NCBI GenBank assembly: GCA_902774185.1
Contig: CACYHE010000008.1
Coordinates: 1 to 64,000, forward strand
Source: an uncultured Bacteroidales bacterium
Lineage (GTDB): Bacteria > Bacteroidota > Bacteroidia > Bacteroidales > Paludibacteraceae
Length of the DNA: 64,000 bases
Direction: 5' to 3'
Each line of letters starts with the position of its first letter. The stretch's first letter is position 1. Made by a program: the position numbers and the translations under genes. Below are positions 44,008 to 51,803 of this stretch, piece after piece. The notes below the pieces were generated by a model. That model was not told the DNA's origin. It saw only the letters and a list, made by a program, of their open reading frames with translations, and made no database searches.

Positions 44008-45614
44008 ACTTCGCTCGGTCCGTAATACTGGATCGGACCCGGATAGATATAGCTGGTTACAGGATCTGCCCATTCCTCACGATGTGCTTGCAGATACTGG
44101 AACGGCTTGCCGTTGAGATCGACGAGTGCTTTCTGGATAACCGGTTTCATCTTACCGTTACGTTTCTCCATGTTCATCATCATCGTGATAGGCACACCGC
44201 CTGCAATCCACTCAGCAGCGGGTTTGGTGAGGTTGCGAACGAGCGACATGTATCCGGTCTTGCCTGCTGCGATGAGGTGTGTTGCGTTCACACCGATCGA
44301 GTAGCAGTAGTCGGCATCGAAGTTCGACGGGATAGCGCAACGACCTTCGTAACCGAAGAAGTGGTTGAGCGCGCTGAACTTGCCTTTGTACTCACCGTTG
44401 GCTTTGAGGACAGCCAAACGTTTCTGAACCATCTCGATCAGCAGTTTCTCGGTCTCGATCTGCGAAACCATGACGTTTCCGTGAGGATCACGATCGAGGG
44501 TGAGCTGTTTAGCGATACCCTTCGGCAGCGAACGGAAAAGCTCGCAGGAAGCCGGAGTCAGCATCGATTTGACGTACTCACGTTTCGCATCGTCGCCGTC
44601 GAGCGAGGTGAACTCCTCGTTGTTAGCGAGCAGGTCGTTCAACTCCTGAATCAGCACGCGCATTGCCGGGATGAACTCAATCAGACCTTCCGGAATGAGC
44701 ACTGTTCCGAAATTAAGACCTGCGTTGGCACGAGCTACGATCACCTTAACGATATCCTCCACGATGTCGTTGAGGGTCATTCGCTTTGCCTCTACTTCCT
44801 CCGAGATCAAGCAGATGTTCGGTTGGCTCTGCAGTGCGCACTCGAGTGCGATATGACTTGCACTACGACCCATCAGACGGATGAAGTGCCAGTATTTCTT
44901 AGCGGAGTTGGCATCACGCTGGATGTTACCGATGAGTTCGGCATAGGTCTTGCAAGCAGTGTCGAAACCGAAGGAGGTCTCGATCATCTCATTCTTGAGG
45001 TCACCGTCGATGGTCTTCGGGCAACCGATCACTTGGATACCGCATTGTTTCTGCAGATAGTACTCAGCCAGCACGCAAGCGTTGGTGTTCGAGTCGTCAC
45101 CACCGATGATGACAACCGCCTTGATACCCAGCTGCTTGCAGATCTCAATACCATTGTCGAACTGCCAAGTCTCTTCCAGTTTGGTACGACCCGAACCGAT
45201 GATATCGAAACCACCGGTGTTACGGTATTCGTCGATGATGTCACCGGTCAACTCCTGGTACTTACCGTCGATCAGACCGGAAGGACCACCGAGGAAACCG
45301 TACAGTTTGTTGTTCGGGTTCAGTGCCTTCAAACCGTCATACAGACCGGAGATGACATTGTGACCGCCGGGAGCTTGACCACCCGACAGGATAACACCTA
45401 CGTTAAACGGTTCTGAACAGGCATTCTTACCTGTGGTCGGTTCCATGGTGATGAGTGGCAGACCATAGGTGTTCGGGAACAAAGCCTTGATCTCTTCCTG
45501 ATCTGCAACAGACTGTGTCTTCTCGCCTTCTACAAGACGAACTGCGCCCTGTAATGCAACCGGCATCTTCGGTTGATATGCCTGACGCGCAATTTGTAAT
45601 GGACTTTTTTGCAT
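43962..45614 (-). CDS. pfp: Pyrophosphate-dependent 6-phosphofructokinase
   Basis: 550 aa, the long PFP type. It phosphorylates fructose 6-phosphate with PPi instead of ATP, reversibly. PPi use is indicated by GGDDSNTNA, where ATP enzymes have GGDGS, and by the Lys in [29 protein letters not shown] binds the phosphate donor, and [12 protein letters not shown] and [13 protein letters not shown] are also family motifs. Bacteroidales often rely on this enzyme for glycolysis. It has its own promoter at 45691-45723 and overlaps the downstream TPR gene. Confidence 0.96.
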   Translation of the reverse strand: MQKSPLQIARQAYQPKMPVALQGAVRLVEGEKTQSVADQEEIKALFPNTYGLPLITMEPTTGKNACSEPFNVGVILSGGQAPGGHNVISGLYDGLKALNPNNKLYGFLGGPSGLIDGKYQELTGDIIDEYRNTGGFDIIGSGRTKLEETWQFDNGIEICKQLGIKAVVIIGGDDSNTNACVLAEYYLQKQCGIQVIGCPKTIDGDLKNEMIETSFGFDTACKTYAELIGNIQRDANSAKKYWHFIRLMGRSASHIALECALQSQPNICLISEEVEAKRMTLNDIVEDIVKVIVARANAGLNFGTVLIPEGLIEFIPAMRVLIQELNDLLANNEEFTSLDGDDAKREYVKSMLTPASCELFRSLPKGIAKQLTLDRDPHGNVMVSQIETEKLLIEMVQKRLAVLKANGEYKGKFSALNHFFGYEGRCAIPSNFDADYCYSIGVNATHLIAAGKTGYMSLVRNLTKPAAEWIAGGVPITMMMNMEKRNGKMKPVIQKALVDLNGKPFQYLQAHREEWADPVTSYIYPGPIQYYGPSEVCDQPTRTLLLERGK

Positions 45615-45690
45615 AAGATTAAATATTTAGTTTTTTATCAATGTGTCAATTCCACAGTTTAGCGTTTAACGTACGCTAAACCTTTGCGCC

Positions 45691-45723
45691 TGCAAAGGTA
45701 CTGCTTTTTTTGGACATATGCAA
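45691..45723 (-). promoter_or_regulatory. Promoter of pfp
   Basis: Minus strand: TTGCATATGTCC from 45723, TACCTTTGCA at 45700-45691, spacing 23; the leader is about 70 bases and contains GTTTAGCGTAC inverted repeats (45658-45680). Confidence 0.8.
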
Positions 45724-45794
45724 GAAAATCATACAAAAATATAAAAAATGTTTCAAAAATTTCAGAAAAATATAGAAAAGGTATATCTATTAAA

Positions 45795-45824
45795 GAAAAT
45801 GAGCTCGGTATAAAACCGAACTCA
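45795..45824 (-). terminator. Terminator after the small secreted protein gene
   Basis: TGAGcTCGGT (45800-45809) pairs with ACCGAaCTCA (45815-45824); on the minus strand it is followed by TTTTCTTT. It lies 30 bases after the stop at 45854. Confidence 0.65.
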
Positions 45825-45853
45825 CTTTCCGAGTTTATTTATATATTTTGCTG

Positions 45854-46204
45854 TTACTGAATAGCATTTGCCAGTTTGGCGTTAATCTTCTGCAAACGAG
45901 CTAACTGAGCTGTAGTCATCTCATCTGTAGCCTCCTCAAGTTGCTCTGCTAATTTCTGATATTTCTCCATCAGAGAAGCCATTTTAGAATAAGCACTCAT
46001 GTCGCCGGCTTGTACTTTCTTGTACACTGCAATGTATTCATTTACATACTTTTCATACGCATCCAGGACGCTATCCCAATCGGAAGAGGAAGATGCTGCA
46101 GCCACAGATGTGGATGTCATTGCAGAAGTGCTAGTAGCGTTAGCATTGTTGCTGATGGTCAGGCCGAACATTACGACCATGATCAAGAAGAATAATTTTT
46201 TCAT
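45854..46204 (-). CDS. Small secreted helical protein of unknown function
   Basis: 116 aa. It has a signal peptide (MKKLFFLIMVVMFGLTISNNANA), a Ser/Thr/Ala-rich linker (TSTSAMTSTSVAAASSSS), and a helical domain of about 70 residues (DAYEKYVNEYIAVYKKVQAG, EKYQKLAEQLEEA, TTAQLARLQKINAKL). This pattern fits small periplasmic helical proteins seen in Bacteroidales, but no named family is clear. It lies 36 bases downstream of a lipoprotein gene on the same strand. Confidence 0.65.
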   Translation of the reverse strand: MKKLFFLIMVVMFGLTISNNANATSTSAMTSTSVAAASSSSDWDSVLDAYEKYVNEYIAVYKKVQAGDMSAYSKMASLMEKYQKLAEQLEEATDEMTTAQLARLQKINAKLANAIQ

Positions 46205-46240
46205 GTTTGTTTGATTTTATTTGTTAAACATAAGGGCGCT

Positions 46241-47056
46241 TTATTTTACGACTGCGCTCATGCGAATAGTTTTATTTTTGTTATCTTTTCCGCTAAATTG
46301 CGGGAAATCTTCATCTGAATAAGTTAAAATGGACTTTCTATGAGGAGGAGTCGGATAATAATATTTAAGGCTATAAATCAGTTCTTCCATTCCTTCCTTA
46401 TCGTATTGATTTGCACCGGGTTGACGACCATATGTTCTTGTCTCATCTACATCAAGAACCACCTTCAAGTTATCATTTATATAATACTTACCGGTACACT
46501 TTCTGGTAACACGTCCTAACTTATACCCACCAAATACATTCGTAATTTTCGAATCTATAGGGGAGGCTTCAATGATTACGTCTCCTTGACCATATTCATC
46601 CGGAGATTGAAAATCGTATTCGTACGTACCTCCATCGTTGTCTTTTTCTACAAATTTATATTGTTCAAAGACATTCCTTAATTCTTTAATTTGTGCTTTT
46701 AGAGATTCTGCAGTTTCTTGAGTTGCAGCAATGACAAGTTGCATCTCGCTTATATGGAGTCCGTTAGGGAATTCCTTCACATATGCGCTAGCTGCGTTAT
46801 ACTTCATAAGAATGCTAGTACCGTTGGTGGCCATTTCATAGTACGTAGAATCCTTAATGAGTGCTTCGAGAGCTACTGTGTAGTCGGCTTTCACCTTAGT
46901 TTCCATAATGCTGTCAGGGTAAGTTACTGCAAACTCACGAAGAACAGATAGTTGTTGCGTTTGAATAGCAGCTTCAAGTGCTTTCTCTTGCTCTGATTTA
47001 CCTCCACATCCTACGAGAATAATGGCTCCTAGGATAACAAATAAATACTTTTTCAT
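46241..47056 (-). CDS. Lipoprotein of unknown function
   Basis: 271 aa. The start is the ATG at 47056 because it opens a lipoprotein signal (MKKYLFVILGAIILVGCGG, Cys17). The first 100 residues are helical, with TPR-like character (EKALEAAIQTQQLSVLREFAVTYPDSI). The second half is beta-rich (KIYVNDN-like segments such as KYYINDNLKVVLDVDETRTYG). I do not recognise the family. The nearest promoters are more than 400 bases upstream, leaving a very long leader. Confidence 0.65.
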   Translation of the reverse strand: MKKYLFVILGAIILVGCGGKSEQEKALEAAIQTQQLSVLREFAVTYPDSIMETKVKADYTVALEALIKDSTYYEMATNGTSILMKYNAASAYVKEFPNGLHISEMQLVIAATQETAESLKAQIKELRNVFEQYKFVEKDNDGGTYEYDFQSPDEYGQGDVIIEASPIDSKITNVFGGYKLGRVTRKCTGKYYINDNLKVVLDVDETRTYGRQPGANQYDKEGMEELIYSLKYYYPTPPHRKSILTYSDEDFPQFSGKDNKNKTIRMSAVVK

Positions 47057-47472
47057 TACTATTGAATAAAATAAATAATTATGCCTACTCTTTATTGGAT
47101 TTTCGGCTTCCTCCATTATTATTTTTTTAGTTTGTTTTTATACCTATACTATCCAAATCAGACAGGCGAGACACTAACTTTCTTGTTTACCTGCGGATTA
47201 ACAGCGAATTTTCAACGGATATTCAGCAGTCATTCAAGGATTCATAGAGATACACACAAAAAAGTACTACTTCTGTTGTATCTTCACAGAGGCTCTCGCA
47301 TTGCCCGAATCGTAAATACAGCAAAAGTAGTACACCAAACGTGTACTAACATCCGCCAATTATATACGATTCCTGTGAAACTTGCGAGATTTCTGTGAAC
47401 CCAATTGGTGTGTTAGATTATTCAAATATGTAATCCGTGTCCGCTGACACGGGGCGTCTTTCATAAAGACGC
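47057..47472 (-). other. Long leader upstream of the lipoprotein gene
   Basis: No convincing gene. The transcript from the 47473 promoter would begin at or inside the hairpin GCGTCTTtcataAAGACGC (47454-47472), followed by CCGTGTCcgctGACACGG (47435-47452). Further on there is GTACACcaaacGTGTAC (47330-47346). A 34-codon frame starts near 47463 (MKDAPCQRTR...) but has no sign of being real. Confidence 0.5.
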
Positions 47473-47505
47473 TGCAAAGATACAACAAAAGTTTGAATTA
47501 CACAA
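47473..47505 (-). promoter_or_regulatory. Minus-strand promoter (proximal of two)
   Basis: TTGTGTAATTCAA from 47505 and TATCTTTGCA at 47482-47473, spacing 23. It points to the lipoprotein gene. Confidence 0.65.
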
Positions 47506-47575
47506 ATAATTCTGCATTTTTTTGTATTTTTTGCAACATACCGCACGTTTGGTGTACCACCACGCGATTTGCGTG

Positions 47576-47608
47576 TGCAAAGATACTACAAAAAAGCGAA
47601 AGGCGCAA
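47576..47608 (-). promoter_or_regulatory. Minus-strand promoter (distal of two)
   Basis: TTGCGCCTTT from 47608 and TATCTTTGCA at 47585-47576, spacing 23. Its -33 region is part of the terminator hairpin of the kinase gene, so termination and re-initiation elements overlap. Confidence 0.6.
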
Positions 47609-47633
47609 AGGTTTGACCCTTTACGCCCTAATT
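47596..47633 (-). terminator. Terminator of the kinase gene, left copy of a flanking repeat
   Basis: AGGCGCAAAGG (47601-47611) pairs with CCTTTACGCC (47618-47627) and on the minus strand is followed by TTTCGCTTTTTT. About 35 of 38 bases match 49417-49453 in the same orientation. Confidence 0.7.
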
Positions 47634-47650
47634 AGCCCTAAATTTCGAAT

Positions 47651-48799
47651 TTACTCCGTTTTATTTGCGTTTGAGTAGATTAACGGATAATCCTCGCAGA
47701 TACTCCGTAAGCGGTTATAGTCACGTAGTAAGTGCATGAGATAGAGTTCTTGCAACGAATCTTCATATTGAGGATAAGCGTCTGCTAAATGTTTATGCTC
47801 CTTCAATAATTCATTTGCATAGCCGGAAAGCAGTTCGATAGCGGCATTCATCGTCTTTTCCGGCATGTGTGACAGTGAATCGGCATAAGTGATATAGAGA
47901 GATGTATATTGCTTGTCGATTTCGTATTTCAGGTTTAGCCATGTAGAATCGACTGAATGCTGTTCGGTCATCTGTTGCGGTGACGACTTATCGGAAGGCG
48001 ACAACCACAGAAAGGCAACTATAGCAAGCAATACAGCCATCATCACCGGTAATAGCCACATCATCCGCCAATAGCGGTGAAGCGCAGCACGGACTTGGCG
48101 AACGGAAGTGTAACGGCTTCTATCCGATGCAAGGCAACGACGGATAATTGGTTTGGCGGAATGCGGGAAAAGGAGCGAGAGGATTTTGCCTAACGCATAG
48201 ATATCCCTCTCGGGAAGCAAGGCATCAGTCGGCAGCTGTTCTCCCATGCTAATAGACGGAGACGTACCGATATTCTTAGCGATATACGCCTCATTGTCCG
48301 CAAAGCCGAAATCAATCAGCCGCACATGATTGCCGGAGTCGGTAATGAGAATATTGCTTGGCTTCAGATCGCCGTGAACTATCTGGCGTTCATAGAGGAA
48401 AATCAATGCCTCCATTAGTTCGTCTGCTACGCGGCGACGCTCTGTAGAAGAAGGATTTTCCGCTACAAATTTGTCCAACGAACGGCCGTGTACATACTCC
48501 ATTAGGATAGCACGTCCTAACTGCGGGTCATCCACCATGGATATTGTCTGAACCACATAGATTGAGTCCAAACGATGCATGATTTCAAACTCACGCTCCA
48601 ATAAGAGTTGATTGCGAGTCTGTTCGCCTTCGGTAGGTTTGGCGGCTTTCAAAACCACCCATTTGCCTCCCATCTGTGCACGATAAACCAGGTTGTGCCC
48701 GGAGTCGGACAACAACTCATAATCCGTGAGACGATTTGCACCTAATTCTTGCGAACTAAGCGGACGGATAGGACCCGATGTGAACGAATTAGTATCCAT
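47651..48799 (-). CDS. Membrane-anchored serine/threonine protein kinase
   Basis: 382 aa. The start is the ATG at 48799, after the promoter. The cytoplasmic kinase domain spans residues 25-240: VVLKAAK with catalytic Lys51, ILMEYVHGRSLDKF hinge, VHGDLKPSNI with Asp144 (HGD in place of HRD, common in bacterial kinases), LIDFG with Asp163. One membrane helix follows (WLLPVMMAVLLAIVAFLWL, about 247-265), then an extracytoplasmic helical domain of about 115 residues without PASTA repeats. It probably passes an envelope signal to a cytoplasmic target; the divergent DNA-binding protein is an obvious candidate, by position only. Confidence 0.88.
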   Translation of the reverse strand: MDTNSFTSGPIRPLSSQELGANRLTDYELLSDSGHNLVYRAQMGGKWVVLKAAKPTEGEQTRNQLLLEREFEIMHRLDSIYVVQTISMVDDPQLGRAILMEYVHGRSLDKFVAENPSSTERRRVADELMEALIFLYERQIVHGDLKPSNILITDSGNHVRLIDFGFADNEAYIAKNIGTSPSISMGEQLPTDALLPERDIYALGKILSLLFPHSAKPIIRRCLASDRSRYTSVRQVRAALHRYWRMMWLLPVMMAVLLAIVAFLWLSPSDKSSPQQMTEQHSVDSTWLNLKYEIDKQYTSLYITYADSLSHMPEKTMNAAIELLSGYANELLKEHKHLADAYPQYEDSLQELYLMHLLRDYNRLRSICEDYPLIYSNANKTE

Positions 48800-48805
48800 T
48801 GACGG

Positions 48806-48857
48806 TGCAAAAGTACAAATAAATTTGCGTATGTGCAAATAATTTTATAATTTTGTG
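48806..48857. promoter_or_regulatory. Mirror-image bidirectional promoter of the kinase and its divergent neighbour
   Basis: The near-palindrome TTGCGTATGTGCAA (48825-48838) is flanked by TAATTTTGTG on the plus strand (48848-48857) and TACTTTTGCA on the minus strand (48815-48806). Both boxes start 16.5 bases from its centre. The kinase ATG is only seven bases beyond its box, so that mRNA should be almost leaderless. Confidence 0.8.
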
Positions 48858-48871
48858 CAAATTTTCAGATT

Positions 48872-49411
48872 ATGGAGACTTCTTTTCAAACAAATAGTAT
48901 CGCCATCTGCCAACTGAAAAAGGCAGTTGAAGTGCGTTTCGGACATGTTCCAGCAACACCAGCCGACTTCGGAGAGTTGAGTATTGCCGTATTTAGGATC
49001 ACCGGCGAACGCATCAGTCCGGACACCCTCAGCCGTATTTGGGGTTACAAGAAAGGCTATTCTTCCATTCGGCAAAGCACGGTGCGTGTGTTGGAACAAT
49101 ACGCAAAAGCAAACGAAGAATCGGACTTCATTCATACCGCCGCTATTCATGCTGATGAGTGTCAAAAGGGTGACCGCGTACGGATTGCGTGGCTACCGAA
49201 CCGCGTTTGTGTGTTGAGCTATTTTGGCGACTACCGATGGCGCGTGGAGGAAGCCGTCAACAGCAAGCTGCATGCCGGCGACACGTTTTCCTGCCGCACG
49301 ATAGCGCAAGATCAAGCGTTGATAGTGGATCATTTGCATACGAGAGATGCCGACTACGAAGGCTATGCCATCGGTGGTAAGAACGGCCTCACATTAGTAG
49401 CCAAGATATGA
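48872..49411 (+). CDS. Putative DNA-binding regulator, divergent from the kinase
   Basis: 179 aa, no signal peptide. Residues 10-80 have the pattern of a helix-turn-helix module common at the N-terminus of Bacteroidota proteins: FGELSIAVFRITGERISPDTLSRIWGYKKG, then RQSTVRVLEQYA. The C-terminal half is a small beta-rich domain (GDRVRIAWLPNRVCVLSYFG, RVEEAVNSKLHAGDTFSCRT) of unknown type. The start is 14 bases after the promoter box. Divergent transcription with a Ser/Thr kinase from one shared promoter suggests that the two act together. Confidence 0.65.
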   Translation: METSFQTNSIAICQLKKAVEVRFGHVPATPADFGELSIAVFRITGERISPDTLSRIWGYKKGYSSIRQSTVRVLEQYAKANEESDFIHTAAIHADECQKGDRVRIAWLPNRVCVLSYFGDYRWRVEEAVNSKLHAGDTFSCRTIAQDQALIVDHLHTRDADYEGYAIGGKNGLTLVAKI

Positions 49412-49416
49412 GAAAA

Positions 49417-49454
49417 GCAAAAGGCGCAAAGGTTTGAGCCTTTGCGCCTAATTG
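49417..49454 (+). terminator. Terminator of the regulator gene, right copy of the flanking repeat
   Basis: Perfect 11-bp stem AGGCGCAAAGG (49422-49432) / CCTTTGCGCCT (49439-49449). It lies between convergent genes and can serve ispG as well. Close direct repeat of 47596-47633. Confidence 0.75.
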
Positions 49455-49483
49455 GAATTCAAAATTCGGCAGACAGATTGATC

Positions 49484-50839
49484 CTATTTACCGTTTTTAT
49501 CTGCCTCGATGAGGGCGAGGAGTTGAGAAACGGCTTCTTCCTGCGGTATGTTTTTGAGCACGCACTCTTTGCCGCGATAGAGGGAGATACGGTCACGACC
49601 GGCGCCTACGTAGCCGTAGTCGGCATCCGCCATCTCGCCGGGACCGTTCACGATACAACCCATCACGGCGATCTTAAGACCGGTCAAGTGGGCTGTGGCT
49701 GCTTTCAGTTTATGGATCGTCTCTTCCAGATCGAACATTGTTCGTCCGCAACCCGGACATGAGATATACTCCGTTTTATAAATACGCACGCGCGCGGCTT
49801 GGAGGATGTCCTTGCTCAGGAAATTCAGTTTGGTCTCCGAGAAATTGGGGTTGACGAGTGTCAGTTCGGTCGCCTTGTAATCCCACAACAACCGTCCGCA
49901 TTCTGCCGCCGCTTGCAGACAGAACAGTTCCCAATCCTCCTCATAGCTGGTGTAACGGATCTCCGCATTGCCGCCAATGTTATCAAGCACTTCGGCGGTC
50001 ACCGAACCATCATATCGAACGGAGTCATCATCGGCGAAATAATCGACCAGATCCTGCGCAACAGGTATCTCGTTCTCTGGCGCTTCGCTGAGGCTCACAC
50101 GGATTGTGTCGCCTATACCGTCCGCCAAGAGTGCGCCGATACCCACTGCCGATTTGATACGTCCGTCTTCGCCTTCGCCTGCTTCGGTAACTCCTAAATG
50201 CAAGGGGAAATCCATCTGCTCATGATGCATCGTCTTGACGAGTAAGCGCACGGTATCCACCATCACGCGTGTGTTGGACGCCTTGACGGAGATGACGATA
50301 TTCGTGAAGTCATGGTTCACCGCAATGCGCAGAAACTCCATCACGGACTCTACCATACCTTGCGGTGTGTCGCCGTACTTATCCATCATGCGGGCACTGA
50401 GCGAACCGTGGTTCACACCGATACGGATCGCCGTTTCGTGCTCGCGGCAGATGTCCAAGAGGTGCACAAAACGCTCTTCCAGTTTGGAGGCATCCTTGCT
50501 GTAGTTACCCGGGTTGATGCGAACGGCTTCCACCACTTCGGCGGCAGCGTCAGCTACTTCGGCGTTAAAATGGATATCAGCCACCAAGGGTACGGCAGTC
50601 AGAACCTGCGCATGGATCTCACGTAGCGATTCCACTTCCCGCATACCTTGCGTGGTGAAGCGTAATAACTCCGTTCCCGCCTCAATACACCGTCTTGCTT
50701 GCTCCACCGAACCGTCTATATCGTTGGTGTCGGTGTTCGCCATCGTCTGCACCCGAATGGGGTAGTCGGAACCCAAAAAAATGTTGCCGACTTGCACATT
50801 TATGGTCTTTCTTCGCTTATTTTCTAATTTTATTTGCAT
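49484..50839 (-). CDS. ispG: (E)-4-hydroxy-3-methylbut-2-enyl-diphosphate synthase
   Basis: 451 aa. It converts MEcPP to HMBPP with a 4Fe-4S cluster, two steps before isoprenoid building blocks; dxr of the same path is at 8588. TIM-barrel part: QTMANTDTNDIDGSVEQARR, VADIHFNAEVA, RINPGNYS. Cluster part: CPGCGRT and GCIVNGPGE. It is shorter than many Bacteroidota IspG proteins, which carry a large insertion and approach 600 residues; the insertion is reduced here (region around DDSVRYDGSVTAE). Confidence 0.95.
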   Translation of the reverse strand: MQIKLENKRRKTINVQVGNIFLGSDYPIRVQTMANTDTNDIDGSVEQARRCIEAGTELLRFTTQGMREVESLREIHAQVLTAVPLVADIHFNAEVADAAAEVVEAVRINPGNYSKDASKLEERFVHLLDICREHETAIRIGVNHGSLSARMMDKYGDTPQGMVESVMEFLRIAVNHDFTNIVISVKASNTRVMVDTVRLLVKTMHHEQMDFPLHLGVTEAGEGEDGRIKSAVGIGALLADGIGDTIRVSLSEAPENEIPVAQDLVDYFADDDSVRYDGSVTAEVLDNIGGNAEIRYTSYEEDWELFCLQAAAECGRLLWDYKATELTLVNPNFSETKLNFLSKDILQAARVRIYKTEYISCPGCGRTMFDLEETIHKLKAATAHLTGLKIAVMGCIVNGPGEMADADYGYVGAGRDRISLYRGKECVLKNIPQEEAVSQLLALIEADKNGK

Positions 50840-50886
50840 AAAAATGCCCTAAAATGCTATTTTTTGTTAAAAAAGTTCAAAAATAT

Positions 50887-50919
50887 TTGCTCAATTCAAA
50901 AAAATGTAGTACCTTTGCA
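50887..50919 (+). promoter_or_regulatory. Promoter of tRNA-Lys
   Basis: TTGCTCAATTC from 50887 and TACCTTTGCA at 50910-50919, spacing 23. Confidence 0.8.
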
Positions 50920-50952
50920 CCCGCTTTTGTGAAAAAGCAACAAAATTGTGTT

Positions 50953-51025
50953 GAATCAGTAGCTCAGCAGGTAGAGCACATCCCTTTTAAGGATGGGGTC
51001 CTGGGTTCGAGCCCCAGCTGGTTCA
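50953..51025 (+). tRNA. tRNA-Lys (anticodon TTT)
   Basis: 73 nt. Acceptor GAATCAG/CTGGTTC with one G-T pair, TA at positions 8-9, D arm GCTCAGCAGGTAGAGC, anticodon stem ATCCC/GGGAT-like enclosing CTTTTAA (anticodon TTT), T arm CTGGGTTCGAGCCCCAG. Discriminator A; CCA is not encoded. Confidence 0.92.
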
Positions 51026-51028
51026 CGA

Positions 51029-51052
51029 AGCAGCCAACCGGCTGCTTTTTTG
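51029..51052 (+). terminator. Terminator of tRNA-Lys
   Basis: AGCAGCC (51029-51035) / GGCTGCT (51040-51046) followed by TTTTTTG. Confidence 0.85.
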
Positions 51053-51139
51053 TTTTATGTACTACTTCTATTCTCATACTCTGATTAATTTAGAAAAAAA
51101 CCTATAAAACCCCTCGTGTATGTTTTTGGGTGTTTGGGC

Positions 51140-51265
51140 CTACGCGGCCTGAGCGTACTTGCCTCTTAATTCGCGCTTGTGAGCGAGCTCCCAGCGCGCC
51201 TTAATAGCCAATTCCGCAGCAGCTTTTGCTGCTTTCAAACACCCTAAATCATTCACTTCGGACAT
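51140..51265 (-). CDS. Small alanine-rich protein
   Basis: 41 codons from an ATG at 51265 (or 43 from an ATG at 51271) to TAG at 51140. It reads as one amphipathic helix rich in Ala, Lys, Arg and Glu (LKAAKAAAELAIKARWELAH). It lies 45 bases downstream of a GxxExxY gene on the same strand. Codon choice and helix pattern suggest it is real, but no family is recognised and a chance frame cannot be excluded. Confidence 0.4.
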   Translation of the reverse strand: MSEVNDLGCLKAAKAAAELAIKARWELAHKRELRGKYAQAA

Positions 51266-51315
51266 AAACATAAAAAACAATTATTATTCAACGTAACTCA
51301 CTAAAAATAGATGGG

Positions 51316-51612
51316 TCAGCAACGGTTACCACTATCGGACGCTTGTTCTTTCTCCACGAGAAAATCTACGAAATGCTTGTGCTGTATGGGCCTGCCGTGA
51401 AAGACTACCGAGAAGTAGTACTCTCGTTGGTAAGGTATCTGTTGCTCATCCAATAGAATCTGCAACGCTTCCTGATACATATACTCATTGAGAAATGGAC
51501 CCAACTCGCGGTGAACCGCCGCGCAGCAACCGTTGATAGCATAGCAGCGTTGTTTCAACTGCATCGCCAACTCCGGCTTCGTGTCCATTAATCTTTTGAG
51601 CGAATATTGCAT
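51316..51612 (-). CDS. GxxExxY-family protein, C-terminally shortened
   Basis: 98 aa from the ATG at 51612. Family features are the helix INGCCAAVHRELGPFLNEYMYQEAL, where the GxxExxY signature is imperfect, and the strand IPYQREYYFSVVFHGRPI, followed by HFVDFLVE. Normal members have about 125 residues and continue with a conserved IVELKA-like strand containing the Glu-x-Lys pair; here the protein ends in EQASDSGNRC, so that part is lost. The function of the family is unknown; it often sits in variable regions. Confidence 0.6.
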   Translation of the reverse strand: MQYSLKRLMDTKPELAMQLKQRCYAINGCCAAVHRELGPFLNEYMYQEALQILLDEQQIPYQREYYFSVVFHGRPIQHKHFVDFLVEKEQASDSGNRC

Positions 51613-51634
51613 AAATTGTTTTGTATGTTTATTT

Positions 51635-51776
51635 CCTTTGAATCCTTTTGCCCGTAAGGGTCGCGGATTAGTGATAAAAAATATCTGGGAGGTGTATCGG
51701 TGTGCCCGAAGGCTCCTCACAAGGATTTTTTAGCAGTAATACGCGTAGGAAGCAAAGCTTCAAAAGGATTCAAAGG
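51635..51776. repeat. 142-bp segment bounded by 16-bp inverted repeats
   Basis: CCTTTGAATCCTTTTG (51635-51650) is the exact reverse complement of CAAAAGGATTCAAAGG (51761-51776). The segment lies between leuS and the GxxExxY gene. It could be a MITE-like element or a large stem in the transcript. Confidence 0.5.
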
Positions 51777-51803
51777 GGTTTTTAATGTTTTTTTCTTAAT
51801 AAA

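Noticed and set aside
43998-45416. A 472-codon plus-strand open frame opposite pfp
   Set aside because: Antisense shadow of a highly conserved enzyme; its composition (very rich in Val, Asp and Thr without motifs) is typical of such shadows.
47081-47398. A 105-codon plus-strand open frame between the lipoprotein and kinase genes
   Set aside because: Lies against the long minus-strand leader, no plus-strand promoter, and the sequence has no pattern of a folded or membrane protein beyond chance hydrophobic codons.
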